In this document: in pieces, positions 1 through 11,702 of the stretch
Position numbering within the stretch: the first letter of the stretch is position 1
Layout: each line of letters starts with the position of its first letter
Source of the DNA: Bordetella petrii
Lineage (GTDB): Bacteria; Pseudomonadota; Gammaproteobacteria; Burkholderiales; Burkholderiaceae_B
NCBI RefSeq assembly: GCF_000067205.1
Contig: NC_010170.1
Location: 992,001-1,056,000 of the forward strand
Direction of reading: 5' to 3'
Length of the DNA: 64,000 nt
The notes under the pieces: model-generated
What the model was told of the DNA's origin: nothing
The model's input: the letters and a program-made list of their open reading frames with translations, nothing else
The model's database searches: none
Position numbers and translations under genes: made by a program

Positions 1-1034
1 GCGGCCGGGTCGGTGCCGCGCACAAACCCGATGAACTGGTCCACCATGTGCTGCATGTCTTGGAGGTCTTTGCGCAGGCCTTCTTTCAGGGTGGGATCGT
101 CGGCCATTTCGATGCGCAGCCACATGCGCGACAGCGGCCCCTTGAGATCGTGCGGCAGGCCCGACAGCAGGGTGCGGCGCACCGATTCGGATTCGGCCAG
201 CGCGTCGAGCATGGCATTGAAGCGCTCGCCCAGGGCGCGGGTCTCGCTGGGCCCCGACGGCTGCACGCGCTGCGGCTGTCCGGCCGCCAGGCGGTCGGCG
301 GCCTCGGCCAATCCGGTCAGGGGCCGGGTAATGTGCCAGGAAAACCCCGCGGCCAGCAGCAGCACCAGGCCCAGGCCGCCCAACCAGACGGCCACCAGGG
401 GCGTGGCCACCGGCGGGTCGAGGCGGTCTAGCGGGATGACCAGCCATTCGCGCAGGCGCGGCGCGTCTTCGGTGTCGGGGTTGCGGGCCAGCGAGATGAA
501 GATTTCCGGGTCAGGTCCGTGCGAAAGCGCCACCCGGGTGCCATCGTTGAGGCGGTCATTCAGTTCGCGGATGGGCCCGCGCAGGTCGCGCCGGATGTCG
601 TCGGGCGCGTTCTCGTGCATGGCGCGAAACCGCTGGCGCCGCGCCTCGCGTTCGCGCTCTTGGTCGGCGGGGTCGGGGGCGGCGTCGCCGCCGGGCTGGC
701 GGGCATCGTCGTGCCGCGGCGGGGGCGGCGGGCGGTCCAGGCGCTGCAGCCGGGCTTCGGCCGGCAAGGTGCGCGACCACAGCCGCCACTGGTTCTGCGA
801 GGCATTGCGCACGAACTCGGCGCGATCTTCGGCCGGGATCTGCGACACCGCCGCCCGCAGTGTGCGGATGGTGGTAGCGATGTAGCCGATGGCGACGTCT
901 TCCAGGAATTTCTGGCGGTAGTACGACACGGTGGCCAGCGTGGCGGCCTGGGCCAGCAGCACGGCGCCCAGCACGAGCAGGATCAGGCGCGCCCGCAGCG
1001 AGCGTGGCAGCAGGAAGCGGGTGAGGCGGTTCAT
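1..1034 (-). CDS. Two-component sensor histidine kinase (EnvZ-like), C-terminus cut by window edge
   Basis: Membrane sensor kinase that would phosphorylate the response regulator encoded just upstream. The readable 344 residues give a first membrane segment (about 17-37), a periplasmic domain with a Pro- and Asp/Arg-rich stretch (100-135), a second membrane segment (about 212-233), a HAMP linker (about 234-285) and the dimerisation/phosphoacceptor box SGLPHDLKGPLSR with the likely phosphohistidine at H295. The catalytic ATPase domain lies beyond position 1. The ATG at 1034 starts 14 bases after the regulator's stop codon, so the two genes form one operon. The architecture is OmpR/EnvZ-like; the signal sensed is not evident. 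Confidence 0.9.
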   Translation of the reverse strand, partial: MNRLTRFLLPRSLRARLILLVLGAVLLAQAATLATVSYYRQKFLEDVAIGYIATTIRTLRAAVSQIPAEDRAEFVRNASQNQWRLWSRTLPAEARLQRLDRPPPPPRHDDARQPGGDAAPDPADQEREREARRQRFRAMHENAPDDIRRDLRGPIRELNDRLNDGTRVALSHGPDPEIFISLARNPDTEDAPRLREWLVIPLDRLDPPVATPLVAVWLGGLGLVLLLAAGFSWHITRPLTGLAEAADRLAAGQPQRVQPSGPSETRALGERFNAMLDALAESESVRRTLLSGLPHDLKGPLSRMWLRIEMADDPTLKEGLRKDLQDMQHMVDQFIGFVRGTDPA

Positions 1035-1047
1035 GCGGCGGGGCGGG

Positions 1048-1749
1048 TCAGGGAGAGAAGCGGTAGCCGATGCCCCATACGGTCTGGATCCAGCGCGGCT
1101 GCTTGGGGTCGTCTTCGATGGCGCGCCGCAGGCGCAGGATGGCGATGTCGATGGCGCGGTCGTTGCGTTCGCCGCTGTCGTCGTCGCGCGCCAGCGCCAG
1201 CAGCCGCTCGCGCGACAGGGGCTTGCCGGCATTGCGCACCAGCGCTTCCAGCAGGTTGATTTCGCCGCCGGTCAGCTTGACCGGCTCGCCGTCGCGCAGC
1301 AACTGCCGCATGGCCGGGTCGAACACGAAGGGGCCGAAGCTGACCGGCGCGTCTTTGGTCAGGGCCGACGGCCCGCGCTTGCGGCGCAGCACGGCCTCGA
1401 TGCGGGCCAGCAGTTCGCGCGGATCGAAGGGCTTGCCCAGGTAGTCGTCGGCGCCGGCCTCCAGGCCGATGATGCGGTCGACCGCTTCGTCGCGCGCGGT
1501 CAGCAGGATGACGGGGATGTCTTCGCCCTGCTCGCGCAGGCGGCGGCAGGCGTCGGCGCCGTCGCCGCCCGGCAGCATGCGGTCGAGCACCAGCAGGTCG
1601 GGCGCGTAGCGCGCGATGCGGGCGGCCAGGTCGTTGGCGTCGGGCGCCAGCAGGGTGTCGTAGCCGTGCCGGTTGAGGTAGTCGGCCAGCAACTGCCGCA
1701 GGGCGGGGTCGTCGTCGACGACCAGCAGCTTGGTGTGAGGGGTGTCCAT
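1048..1749 (-). CDS. OmpR-family response regulator
   Basis: DNA-binding partner of the adjacent sensor kinase. The N-terminal receiver has the acidic cluster DDD (residues 12-14), phosphoacceptor D56 in LLVLDRMLP and the conserved lysine in LGKPFD. The C-terminal half is a winged-helix Trans_reg_C domain ending in WIQTVWGIGYRFSP, typical of OmpR-type regulators. I chose the ATG at 1749 because the fold begins there (MDTPHTKLLVVDDDP); in-frame starts at 1758 and 1866 only add low-complexity residues. The protein is 233 aa, normal for the family. Close to OmpR in character, but the target genes are unknown. Confidence 0.92.
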   Translation of the reverse strand: MDTPHTKLLVVDDDPALRQLLADYLNRHGYDTLLAPDANDLAARIARYAPDLLVLDRMLPGGDGADACRRLREQGEDIPVILLTARDEAVDRIIGLEAGADDYLGKPFDPRELLARIEAVLRRKRGPSALTKDAPVSFGPFVFDPAMRQLLRDGEPVKLTGGEINLLEALVRNAGKPLSRERLLALARDDDSGERNDRAIDIAILRLRRAIEDDPKQPRWIQTVWGIGYRFSP

Positions 1750-1914
1750 GGGTGCCATAGTGGCCGCGGACGGGGCGGCCGGCAAGAGGCAAGAAATGGA
1801 TTGAAATATACCGTGACGTGCCGCGGGTTCACTAAAATACGGTTGGAACCCCTTGCGCCCGTTCAACGACGTTTACAGATGCCTCGCCTTTCGGTCTTTA
1901 CACTGTACGGTGTC

Positions 1915-3318
1915 ATGACCTCGCGCAATTTGCCTCGCAAACGGGTCTCCCGCCCGCTGTCGGCCGCCTTGCTTGCCGGCAACATGGCCCTGGGCGCCTG
2001 CGCTACGCTCGAACCCCCGGCCGCCAGCCCCGCCACCGAGGCGCCAGCCGAAACCCCCCAGGCGCCGCCGCCGGCCCGCCACGCCTGGAACGAGATCGAG
2101 CGGGCGGCGCGCGAGGGCATTTCGGTGCTGGCGCCGGCGCAGCCCTTGCCGGTGGCACCGGTTGCCCGGCCCGAGTCGCGCGAGCTCGACCTCGATCCCA
2201 TGCCCTGCCAGCTGACACCGGCCGAAGGCCTGACCGATTCGTCGTTGCGTCCCGTCGCGAGCCTGCCCGACGCCGCGCAGCGGCCGCCCGGCCCGGACGC
2301 TACCGGCACGTTAGATGCCCCGGTGGATGCCGGCCCGGAGGCCGCGCCGCTGCCCATTCAATGCGCCAACCTGTTTCCCGATGTGGCCCCGGCGCCCCGG
2401 CAGGAATACGCCTTCGGCCTGGAAACCCGCGACCCGGTGCCGCATGGCTCGGTCATGGTGGTGACCGGGATGGCGCAGCCTCCCAATCCCTGGTTTTCCT
2501 CCGTCGGCGCGCAACAGGGCTTTTCGTACGGCGGCGGGCGCTGGGTCTATCACGCCTCCGCCGGTCCGACAGTGGCGCTGGGCAACCTGACCGCCAACGC
2601 GCCCATCTGGGGCAGTGCCGTGCCCATCGGCGGATTGCAGATCGCCGATTGGGCCGGCGGGACACAACACGTGCCGCAAGGGCGCCTGGCTTATTCGTCG
2701 ACGGTGGGCGTGTTGAACTACACCGACATGGCGGCCCGGTCCGGCGCCATCGACTATGGCGTCACGGCCGGCAGCGGCACCCTGCGCTACGGCCTGACCC
2801 CCGAGCTGACCCTGGAAAGCCAGATGCAGAGCGCGCCCGACCTGTCCACGCGGGGCCTGGGCAGTACGTATTCGGCGGGCGACCTGGGCACGTTCCAGGC
2901 CGGCGCCACGCAGAGCAGCTTCGATGACATCAACGCCTGGCGCTATCGCTTCGGCTACAACGTCAACCTGTTCGAGTCCGTCAGCCTGGCGGTCACCAAC
3001 GAACAGATCGGCGCGGGGTTCGGCGACCTGGCCCAGTATCGCAATGGCGTGGCGGCCGCGCCGCAGATGCGCAACACCCTGGCGGCCGGCGTGCCGATCA
3101 TGGGCTGGGGCACGCTTACCGGCACCTACAGCGGGCTGCGCCAGTCCGGCGAGCCCATCGAGCAGCGCTTCGGGCTGCAGCACAGCATGCTGATCGCGCC
3201 CAGCGTGCGCCTGGCGGTCGGCGCCGATCGCGACGTGGTGACGGGCGACTATGAAATGCGCGCCGGCGTCACCATGCCGGTGGACGCCTTCATGCGCGGC
3301 CGCTGGCTGCCGTGGTAG
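1915..3318 (+). CDS. Putative outer-membrane lipoprotein with usher-like beta-barrel sequence
   Basis: Unassigned 467-aa exported protein. The N-terminus is basic, then hydrophobic, then a lipobox (ALGAC, lipidated Cys at residue 29), followed by a Pro/Ala-rich linker to about residue 150. The C-terminal 300 residues read as alternating beta strands. The segment around TLRYGLTPELTLESQMQ and the following strands resemble the barrel of PapC/FimD fimbrial ushers, but the usher's N-terminal, plug and C-terminal domains are not seen. It is divergent from the response-regulator gene, with under 170 bases between starts. An in-frame ATG at 1879 is an alternative start. No chaperone or pilin gene is adjacent, so a classical usher role is unlikely. 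Confidence 0.6.
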   Translation: MTSRNLPRKRVSRPLSAALLAGNMALGACATLEPPAASPATEAPAETPQAPPPARHAWNEIERAAREGISVLAPAQPLPVAPVARPESRELDLDPMPCQLTPAEGLTDSSLRPVASLPDAAQRPPGPDATGTLDAPVDAGPEAAPLPIQCANLFPDVAPAPRQEYAFGLETRDPVPHGSVMVVTGMAQPPNPWFSSVGAQQGFSYGGGRWVYHASAGPTVALGNLTANAPIWGSAVPIGGLQIADWAGGTQHVPQGRLAYSSTVGVLNYTDMAARSGAIDYGVTAGSGTLRYGLTPELTLESQMQSAPDLSTRGLGSTYSAGDLGTFQAGATQSSFDDINAWRYRFGYNVNLFESVSLAVTNEQIGAGFGDLAQYRNGVAAAPQMRNTLAAGVPIMGWGTLTGTYSGLRQSGEPIEQRFGLQHSMLIAPSVRLAVGADRDVVTGDYEMRAGVTMPVDAFMRGRWLPW

Positions 3319-3396
3319 CGCGGTTCGCGCGCAGGGCGGCCCCGGCTTCGGCAATGGGGCTTAAAATCGCCGCCATGATGCTTTCGGCTACTTCCC

Positions 3397-5211
3397 ATGT
3401 CTGACCCACGCGCCCAGGGCGTCCTGCAGCGCGTTTTTGGCTACGAATCCTTCCGCGGCGACCAGCAGGCCATCGTCGAGCACGTCATCGGTGGCGGCGA
3501 CGCCCTGGTGCTGATGCCCACGGGCGGCGGCAAATCGCTGTGCTACCAGGTGCCGGCGCTGGTGCGCGAAGGCACCGGGGTGGTGGTGTCCCCCCTCATC
3601 GCGCTGATGCAAGACCAGGTCGACGCCCTGACCGAGCTCGGCGTGCGGGCGGCCTACCTGAATTCGACACAGGAATGGCGTGAGGCGCGCGATGTCGAGC
3701 AGGCCTTCCTGGATGGCAGGCTCGACCTGTTGTACGTCGCGCCCGAACGGCTCCTGACCGACCGCTGCCTGCAGTTGCTGGAACGCGGCCGCATCGCGCT
3801 GTTCGCCATCGACGAGGCCCACTGCGTGTCGCAATGGGGCCACGACTTCCGGCCCGAATACCTGGGCCTGTCGATGCTGCACGAGCGCTGGCCCGATGTG
3901 CCGCGCATCGCGCTCACGGCCACCGCCACCGCCGCGACGCGCGTCGAGATCGCGCAGCGGCTGGCGCTGGACCAGGCCCGCCATTTCGTGGCCAGCTTCG
4001 ACCGGCCCAACATCCGCTACCGCATCGTCGAGAAAAACGAGGTGCGGCGCCAGTTGCTGGACCTGATTCGCGCCGAGCACGAAGGCGATTCGGGCGTGGT
4101 GTATTGCCTGTCGCGCGCCCGCGTCGAGGAAACCGCCGATTTCCTGTGCCAGAACGGCATCAATGCCTTGCCGTACCACGCCGGCCTGAGCGCGGCCGTG
4201 CGGGCCCGCAACCAGTCGCGCTTTCTGCGCGAAGACGGCATCGTCATGGTGGCGACCATCGCGTTCGGCATGGGCATCGACAAGCCCGACGTGCGGTTCG
4301 TGGCGCATATCGACCTGCCCAAGTCGGTCGAGGGCTACTACCAGGAAACCGGGCGCGCGGGCCGCGACGGCTTGCCGGCCACGGCCTGGCTGGCCTATGG
4401 CCTGCAAGACGTCGTGCAGCAGCGCCGCATGATCGACGAATCGCCGGGCGACGAGGCCTACCGCCGCCGGCTGGGCCAGCAGCTCGACGCCATGCTGGGC
4501 CTGTGCGAAACCGTCGAGTGCCGGCGGGTGCGCCTGCTGGCTTATTTCGGCCAGACCATCACGGCTTGCGGCAATTGCGACGTGTGCCTTGAACCGCCGC
4601 AGTCATGGGATGGCACGGTGGCGGCACAGAAGGTGCTGTCGGCCGTGTACCGCCTGTGGAAAGAGCGCGGACAGCGCTACGGCGCGGGCCACATCATCGA
4701 TATTCTGCGCGGCAAGGAAACCGAGCGCACCCGCCAGCATGGGCACGAGACGCTCAGCGTGTTCGGCGTGGGCGCCGATCTTTCCGAAGCCGCCTGGCGC
4801 GGCGTGCTGCGGCAGTTGCTGGCGCAAGGGCTGCTGATGGTAGACCACGAGGGCTACGGCACCCTGGCCCTGACCGAAGGCAGCCGCGCCGTGCTGAAAG
4901 GCGAACGGCAACTCATGCTGCGGCGCGAGTCCGAGAAAAAAGCCCGCGCCGGCAAGTCGGGCGGCCGGGCGCGCGCGGCCGTCATCGAATTGCCGCCCGA
5001 CGCCCAGCCGCTGTTCGACGCCCTGCGCAACTGGCGCGGGGAGGTCGCCAAGAGCCATGGCGTGCCGGCCTACGTGATTTTCCATGACGCCACGCTGCGC
5101 GAAATTGCCCTGGCCCGGCCGGGGTCGATGGACGAGCTTGGCCACATCAATGGCGTGGGCGCGCGCAAACTGGAAGCCTACGGCGACGACATCCTGCGGC
5201 TGGTGGCGTGA
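3397..5211 (+). CDS. recQ: ATP-dependent DNA helicase RecQ
   Basis: 3'-5' DNA helicase of the RecF recombination pathway. Full length at 604 aa. Visible motifs are Walker A PTGGGKSLCYQ (41-51), DEAH box (139-142) in AIDEAHCVSQWGHDFRPEY, motif VI QETGRAGRDG, four cysteines of the RecQ zinc-binding domain (CETVEC and CGNCDVC), then the winged-helix region and a C-terminal HRDC domain (about 530-604). It stands alone, convergent with ruvB. All family hallmarks are present. Confidence 0.97.
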   Translation: MSDPRAQGVLQRVFGYESFRGDQQAIVEHVIGGGDALVLMPTGGGKSLCYQVPALVREGTGVVVSPLIALMQDQVDALTELGVRAAYLNSTQEWREARDVEQAFLDGRLDLLYVAPERLLTDRCLQLLERGRIALFAIDEAHCVSQWGHDFRPEYLGLSMLHERWPDVPRIALTATATAATRVEIAQRLALDQARHFVASFDRPNIRYRIVEKNEVRRQLLDLIRAEHEGDSGVVYCLSRARVEETADFLCQNGINALPYHAGLSAAVRARNQSRFLREDGIVMVATIAFGMGIDKPDVRFVAHIDLPKSVEGYYQETGRAGRDGLPATAWLAYGLQDVVQQRRMIDESPGDEAYRRRLGQQLDAMLGLCETVECRRVRLLAYFGQTITACGNCDVCLEPPQSWDGTVAAQKVLSAVYRLWKERGQRYGAGHIIDILRGKETERTRQHGHETLSVFGVGADLSEAAWRGVLRQLLAQGLLMVDHEGYGTLALTEGSRAVLKGERQLMLRRESEKKARAGKSGGRARAAVIELPPDAQPLFDALRNWRGEVAKSHGVPAYVIFHDATLREIALARPGSMDELGHINGVGARKLEAYGDDILRLVA

Positions 5212-5267
5212 TCCGGCGTCAGGCGCGAGGCGCCTGCAAAGCCGGGCGCGGGCCAATACGCGGCGCG

Positions 5268-6329
<1,062 letters not shown>

Positions 6330-6453
6330 GGTCGGGAATGAGGCTGGCGGGAGACAAGAAAAAGCGGGTGCCAGCGAGGTGCATCGTACACCACGGGGGG
6401 GAGGGTGGAAACGGTGATTGTCGGTGTTGCCGGAGGTGGGTTCCTGGCCCCGT

Positions 6454-6582
6454 CCCGCGGCGAGCGAGCGGGCGGGGGCGGCGCCCGTGCGTCGGGCTCG
6501 GGCGCAACCACGCGCCCTCGGCCTGCTGCGCAGGCTTCCCCGCCGCCCAACGCGCCGCCCCCGCCCGCCCGCTCGCCGCGGG
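6454..6582. repeat. Long GC-rich inverted repeat (31-bp arms, one mismatch)
   Basis: Arm 6454-6484 is the reverse complement of 6552-6582 at 30 of 31 positions. The 67-base interior contains smaller palindromes (for example GGGCGC...GCGCCC and GCCTGCTGCGCAGGC). There is no T-run, so it is not a typical terminator. It could be an extragenic palindromic element or a cruciform/mRNA structure. Confidence 0.75.
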
Positions 6583-6741
6583 ACTGCACCGGGGTGGTTC
6601 GGGGCGCCGACTACAAATCGTATTTCGCAGGGGCCGCGCCTGTGCGAGGAGTCGCTACGCGATCATCCGTAAGGCCGAAGCCACGTCATTTGCCATAAAA
6701 CACACTCTGGCGCTGTCTTGTCCCGAATTGCAAACACGCGA

Positions 6742-6792
6742 GCCTTGTCGTGGCGGGGGCTTCGCCCGGCCCAGCCCCCGCCACGACAAGGC
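6742..6792. repeat. Perfect 20-bp inverted repeat with 11-base loop
   Basis: Arms 6742-6761 and 6773-6792 are exact reverse complements (GCCTTGTCGTGG...). The hairpin lies about 100 bases before the dehydratase start. No poly-T follows on either strand. Likely a repeat-element hairpin or a strong structure in the 5' leader. Confidence 0.8.
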
Positions 6793-6895
6793 GCCTGAAG
6801 AACCCAATCCAGCAAGCCCCCACCCCCATGCAAGCATCCCGCCACAACTGGCGATATCATGCACCCGTTCCCGATCATCCTTGAAGGACCCCGTC

Positions 6896-7861
6896 ATGGC
6901 CCCCGCACTGCCCACTTACGACGACGTTGTCCGCGCCAGCGAAACCCTGGCCGGCGTCGCCCACCGCACGCCGGTGCTGACCTCGTCCACCGCCGATGCC
7001 CGCACCGGCGCCCAGGTGTTCTTCAAGTGCGAAAACTTCCAGCGCATGGGCGCTTTCAAGTTTCGCGGCGGCTACAACGCCATCGCGCGCCTGAGTCCGT
7101 CGCAGCGCGAGGCCGGGGTGGTGACGTTCTCGTCGGGCAACCATGCGCAGGCCATTGCGCTGGCCGCGCGCCTGCTGGGCGTGCGCGCCACCATCATCAT
7201 GCCGAACGACGCGCCGGCGGCCAAGCGCGCCGCCACGGAAGGCTACGGCGGCCAGGTCATTACCTACGACCGCTATACCGATGACCGCGAAGCCGTCGCG
7301 CGGCGCGTGCAGGCCGAGACCGGCGCCACGCTGATTCCGCCTTACGACCACGGCGACGTGATCGCCGGGCAGGGCACCGCCGCCAAAGAGCTGTTCGAAG
7401 AAGTCGGCCCGCTCGACGCCTTGTTCGTCTGCCTGGGCGGCGGCGGGCTGCTGGCCGGCTCGGCCCTGTCGGCCCATGCCCTCAGTCCGGGTTGCGCCGT
7501 GTACGGCGTCGAGCCCGAGGCCGGCAACGATGGGCAGCAGTCGCTGCGCAAAGGGGAAATCGTGCGCATCGCCACGCCCAAGTCGCTGGCCGACGGCGCC
7601 GTCACCACGCACCTGGGGCAACTGACCTTTCCCGTGATCCAGCAGCGGGTCACGGACATCGTCACCGTCACCGACGCGCAACTGGTCGACACCATGAAGT
7701 TCTTCGCCGAACGCATGAAAATGGTGGTCGAGCCTACCGGCTGCCTGTCTACCGCCGCGGTGCTGCACCAGGCCATCGCGGTGCCGGGCAAGCGAGTGGG
7801 CGTCATCATCAGCGGCGGCAACGTCGATCTGGCCAACTACGCGCGCCTGCTGGCGGCTTGA
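6896..7861 (+). CDS. PLP-dependent threonine/serine dehydratase
   Basis: Fold-type II PLP enzyme of 321 aa that deaminates threonine or serine (or 3-hydroxyaspartate) to a 2-oxo acid. The Schiff-base lysine is K55 in MGAFKFRGGYN; the asparagine-containing substrate loop SSGNHAQAIA and the phosphate-binding glycine loop GGGGLLAGSA are present. There is no C-terminal ACT regulatory domain, so it matches the short catabolic/serine racemase-like class rather than biosynthetic IlvA. I chose the ATG at 6896 because homology begins at MAPALPTYDDV; the in-frame upstream extension to 6338 runs through the inverted repeats and is not coding. Confidence 0.88.
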   Translation: MAPALPTYDDVVRASETLAGVAHRTPVLTSSTADARTGAQVFFKCENFQRMGAFKFRGGYNAIARLSPSQREAGVVTFSSGNHAQAIALAARLLGVRATIIMPNDAPAAKRAATEGYGGQVITYDRYTDDREAVARRVQAETGATLIPPYDHGDVIAGQGTAAKELFEEVGPLDALFVCLGGGGLLAGSALSAHALSPGCAVYGVEPEAGNDGQQSLRKGEIVRIATPKSLADGAVTTHLGQLTFPVIQQRVTDIVTVTDAQLVDTMKFFAERMKMVVEPTGCLSTAAVLHQAIAVPGKRVGVIISGGNVDLANYARLLAA

Positions 7862-7934
7862 TCCGTGCCCTTGCGGCCGGCTGCGCCGCAAGGCAGAATG
7901 CCCTTACTGGCACTTCAGTACTGGGGTAGCGGCA

Positions 7935-8855
7935 ATGCGTATCCTGCTGATCGGCGGTACCGGTTTCCTGGGCCGGCATATGGCGGCGCGGCTGGCGGGC
8001 CACGGCCATGTTCTTATCGTCCCCACGCGCCAATACGGTCGCGGACGCGACCTGCAACTACTCCCCACACTTACCCTGGTCGAAGCCGACGTGCACGACG
8101 ACGCCGTGCTCGACCGCCTGCTGCGCGAATGCGATGCCGTCATCAACCTGGCGGGCATCCTGCACGGCGGTCGCGGCCAGCCTTATGGCGCCGGCTTTGC
8201 GCGCGTCCACGTCCAATTGCCGCAGCGCATTGCCCAGGCCTGCCGCCGCCACGGCGTGCGGCGCCTGCTGCACGTCAGCGCCCTGGGCGCCGATTCCTCC
8301 GGCCCCAGCATGTACCTGCGTTCCAAGGGCGACGGCGAAGCCGCCCTGCGCGAAGCCTATGCGGCCTGGCCCGAAGGCGCCTGCACCATCTTCCGGCCTT
8401 CGGTCGTGTTCGGGCCCGACGACCACCTCACCACCTTGTTCGCCCGCCTGGCGCGCTGGCTGCCGGTCATTCCGCTGGCCGGGGCCGACGCGCGCATGCA
8501 GCCCATCAGTGTCAGCGACATCGCCTTCGCGGCTGAAGCGGCGCTGGGCAACCCGCACACCGCGGGCCGCGTCTACGATCTGGGCGGGCCGCAGGTGTAC
8601 ACGCTGGGCGAAATCGTCCGCCTGTGCGCCGCCTGGAGCGGCCATCCGCGCACCGTGCTGCCCCTGCCCATGGGCCTCGGCCGCCTACAGGCCTTGTTTT
8701 TCGAGTGCCTGCCGGGCGATCCGCTCATTTCGCGCGACAACCTGGCGTCGCTTGCGGTCGACAACGTCTGCTCGGCGCCCCTGGACCCTGAACTGGGCAT
8801 CGTGCCCACCAGCATGGAAGCAGTCGTGCCCGGGTACTTGAAAGCGGGGCGCTGA
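7935..8855 (+). CDS. NAD(P)-binding SDR protein, NDUFA9-like complex I family
   Basis: Atypical short-chain dehydrogenase of 306 aa with an N-terminal Rossmann motif GGTGFLGRHM (residues 7-16). The sequence HVSALGADSSGPSMYLRSKGDGE has the Lys but no canonical YxxxK, typical of the NDUFA9/complex I assembly branch. It follows the dehydratase by 73 bases on the same strand and is convergent with ruvA. A role in respiratory complex I assembly or quinone-related chemistry is inferred from the family only. Confidence 0.8.
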   Translation: MRILLIGGTGFLGRHMAARLAGHGHVLIVPTRQYGRGRDLQLLPTLTLVEADVHDDAVLDRLLRECDAVINLAGILHGGRGQPYGAGFARVHVQLPQRIAQACRRHGVRRLLHVSALGADSSGPSMYLRSKGDGEAALREAYAAWPEGACTIFRPSVVFGPDDHLTTLFARLARWLPVIPLAGADARMQPISVSDIAFAAEAALGNPHTAGRVYDLGGPQVYTLGEIVRLCAAWSGHPRTVLPLPMGLGRLQALFFECLPGDPLISRDNLASLAVDNVCSAPLDPELGIVPTSMEAVVPGYLKAGR

Positions 8856-8868
8856 CCCGCCGGCGCCG

Positions 8869-9441
8869 TTACCGCACCAGCGCTTTCAGCGCCAGCCGGA
8901 TGCCCTCGGACACCCCGGTGCCTTCGGGCAGTTTCTTCAGCGCCGCCTGCGATTCCTTGTCGGAATATCCCAGGGCCAGCAGGGCATTCAGGATGTCGGT
9001 CTGGCTGTCGGGCACCGCGTGCGCCGTGGCGCCGATGTCGGCGCCCAGTTTGCCGCGCATTTCCAGCAACAGGCGTTCAGCCGTTTTCTTGCCGATGCCG
9101 GGCACGCGCGTCAGGCGGCCCGACTCCTGCAGCGTGATGGCCTGCGCCAGGTCGCTGACCGACAGGCCCGACAGTACCGACAGCGCGGTGCGCGCGCCGA
9201 TGCCGCTGACCTTGATCAGCTCGCGGAACGCGCCGCGCTCGGCCGCTGTGGCGAAGCCGTACAAAATGTGCGCGTCTTCGCGCACCGTCAGGTGCGTATG
9301 CAGGGTGACCCGCGCGCCGAGCTCGGGCAGGGCATACAAGGTGCTCATGGGCACCTCGATGTCATAGCCCAGGCCATTGACGTCCACGCAGATGGTGGGC
9401 GGCAGTTTCTCGATCAACGTTCCGGTGATGCGTCCGATCAT
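8869..9441 (-). CDS. ruvA: Holliday junction DNA-binding protein RuvA
   Basis: Tetrameric junction-binding subunit that recruits RuvB. It is 190 aa and starts MIGRITGTLIEKLPP. It has the N-terminal OB fold, two helix-hairpin-helix motifs (VSGIGARTALSVLSGL and VPGIGKKTAERLLLEM) and the C-terminal three-helix domain that contacts RuvB. Downstream of ruvC in the dusB-fis-purH-ruvC-ruvA series. Confidence 0.97.
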   Translation of the reverse strand: MIGRITGTLIEKLPPTICVDVNGLGYDIEVPMSTLYALPELGARVTLHTHLTVREDAHILYGFATAAERGAFRELIKVSGIGARTALSVLSGLSVSDLAQAITLQESGRLTRVPGIGKKTAERLLLEMRGKLGADIGATAHAVPDSQTDILNALLALGYSDKESQAALKKLPEGTGVSEGIRLALKALVR

Positions 9442-9519
9442 GGTGCGGGTGGCGACAAGTGGATGTGGAGCGCGCCGCGCGCGCCTGCCGGCATTCTAAA
9501 CGTTGCGGCGCCGGGGCGG

Positions 9520-10067
9520 TCAGCCCACCAGGCGGCCGCCGCGCACGCGCGTGCCGCCGCCCAGGCCGGTGGCGGCCGACAGGCCGCCCAGCCGGGCCTG
9601 CAGCGGCCCGACATGCGCGTGGCAGATGGCGCAGGCCAGCGCGTCGGCCGAGTCGGGCGCCGGCGTGCCGTCCAGCGACAGCAGGCGCTGCACCATCATC
9701 TGCACCTGTTCTTTGGCCGCGCGGCCGGTGCCCACCACGGCCTTCTTGATCTGCAGCGCGGTGTATTCGTGCACCGCCAGCTGGCTGTCGGCCAGCGCGC
9801 ACAGCGCCGCGCCGCGCGCCTGGCCCAGCAACAGGGTGGAGGCGGGATTGGTGTTGAGGAAGACGATTTCCAGCGCGGCCACGTCGGGACGGGTATCGCG
9901 CGCGACCTGGCGCAGGTTGTCCAGAATGACTTTCAGGCGTTCCGGCAGCGCCAGCGCCGGCGGCACCACGATCGTGCCGCTGGCCACATAGCGCAGCCGC
10001 ATGCCTTCGGCATCGATCACGCCGAAGCCGGTGCGGCGCAGGCCGGGATCGATGCCGAGGACGCGCA

Positions 10068-10068
<1 letters not shown>
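9520..10068 (-). CDS. ruvC: Holliday junction resolvase RuvC
   Basis: RNase H-fold endonuclease that cleaves the RuvAB-bound junction. It is 182 aa. Catalytic acids are visible as D7 (MRVLGIDPG), E67 (ALEIVFLNTN) and the D139/D142 pair (PAPDSADALACAICHA). The start codon coincides with the last base of the purH stop codon, indicating translational coupling. Confidence 0.97.
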
Positions 10069-11657
<1,589 letters not shown>

Positions 11658-11702
11658 GTTGGGACGGCTGAGAGGTAGGAAAGCGGTCGGGGCGCGGAGC
11701 GC

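Larger units (their letters stand above)
6330..6895. other. Intergenic region with two strong inverted repeats
   Basis: The 566 bases between divergently transcribed ruvB and the dehydratase have no convincing gene; ORFs here are GC-rich shadows. Two inverted repeats dominate (6454-6582 and 6742-6792, listed separately). The promoters of both flanking genes must lie here, but I could not pick clear -35/-10 pairs. Confidence 0.6.

Noticed and set aside
931..1914. Long plus-strand extension of the lipoprotein frame over the two-component genes
   Set aside because: It runs antisense through the kinase and regulator genes, has codon-bias composition, and the signal peptide begins only at 1915.
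6338..6895. N-terminal extension of the dehydratase
   Set aside because: It would translate both inverted repeats; family homology starts at 6896.
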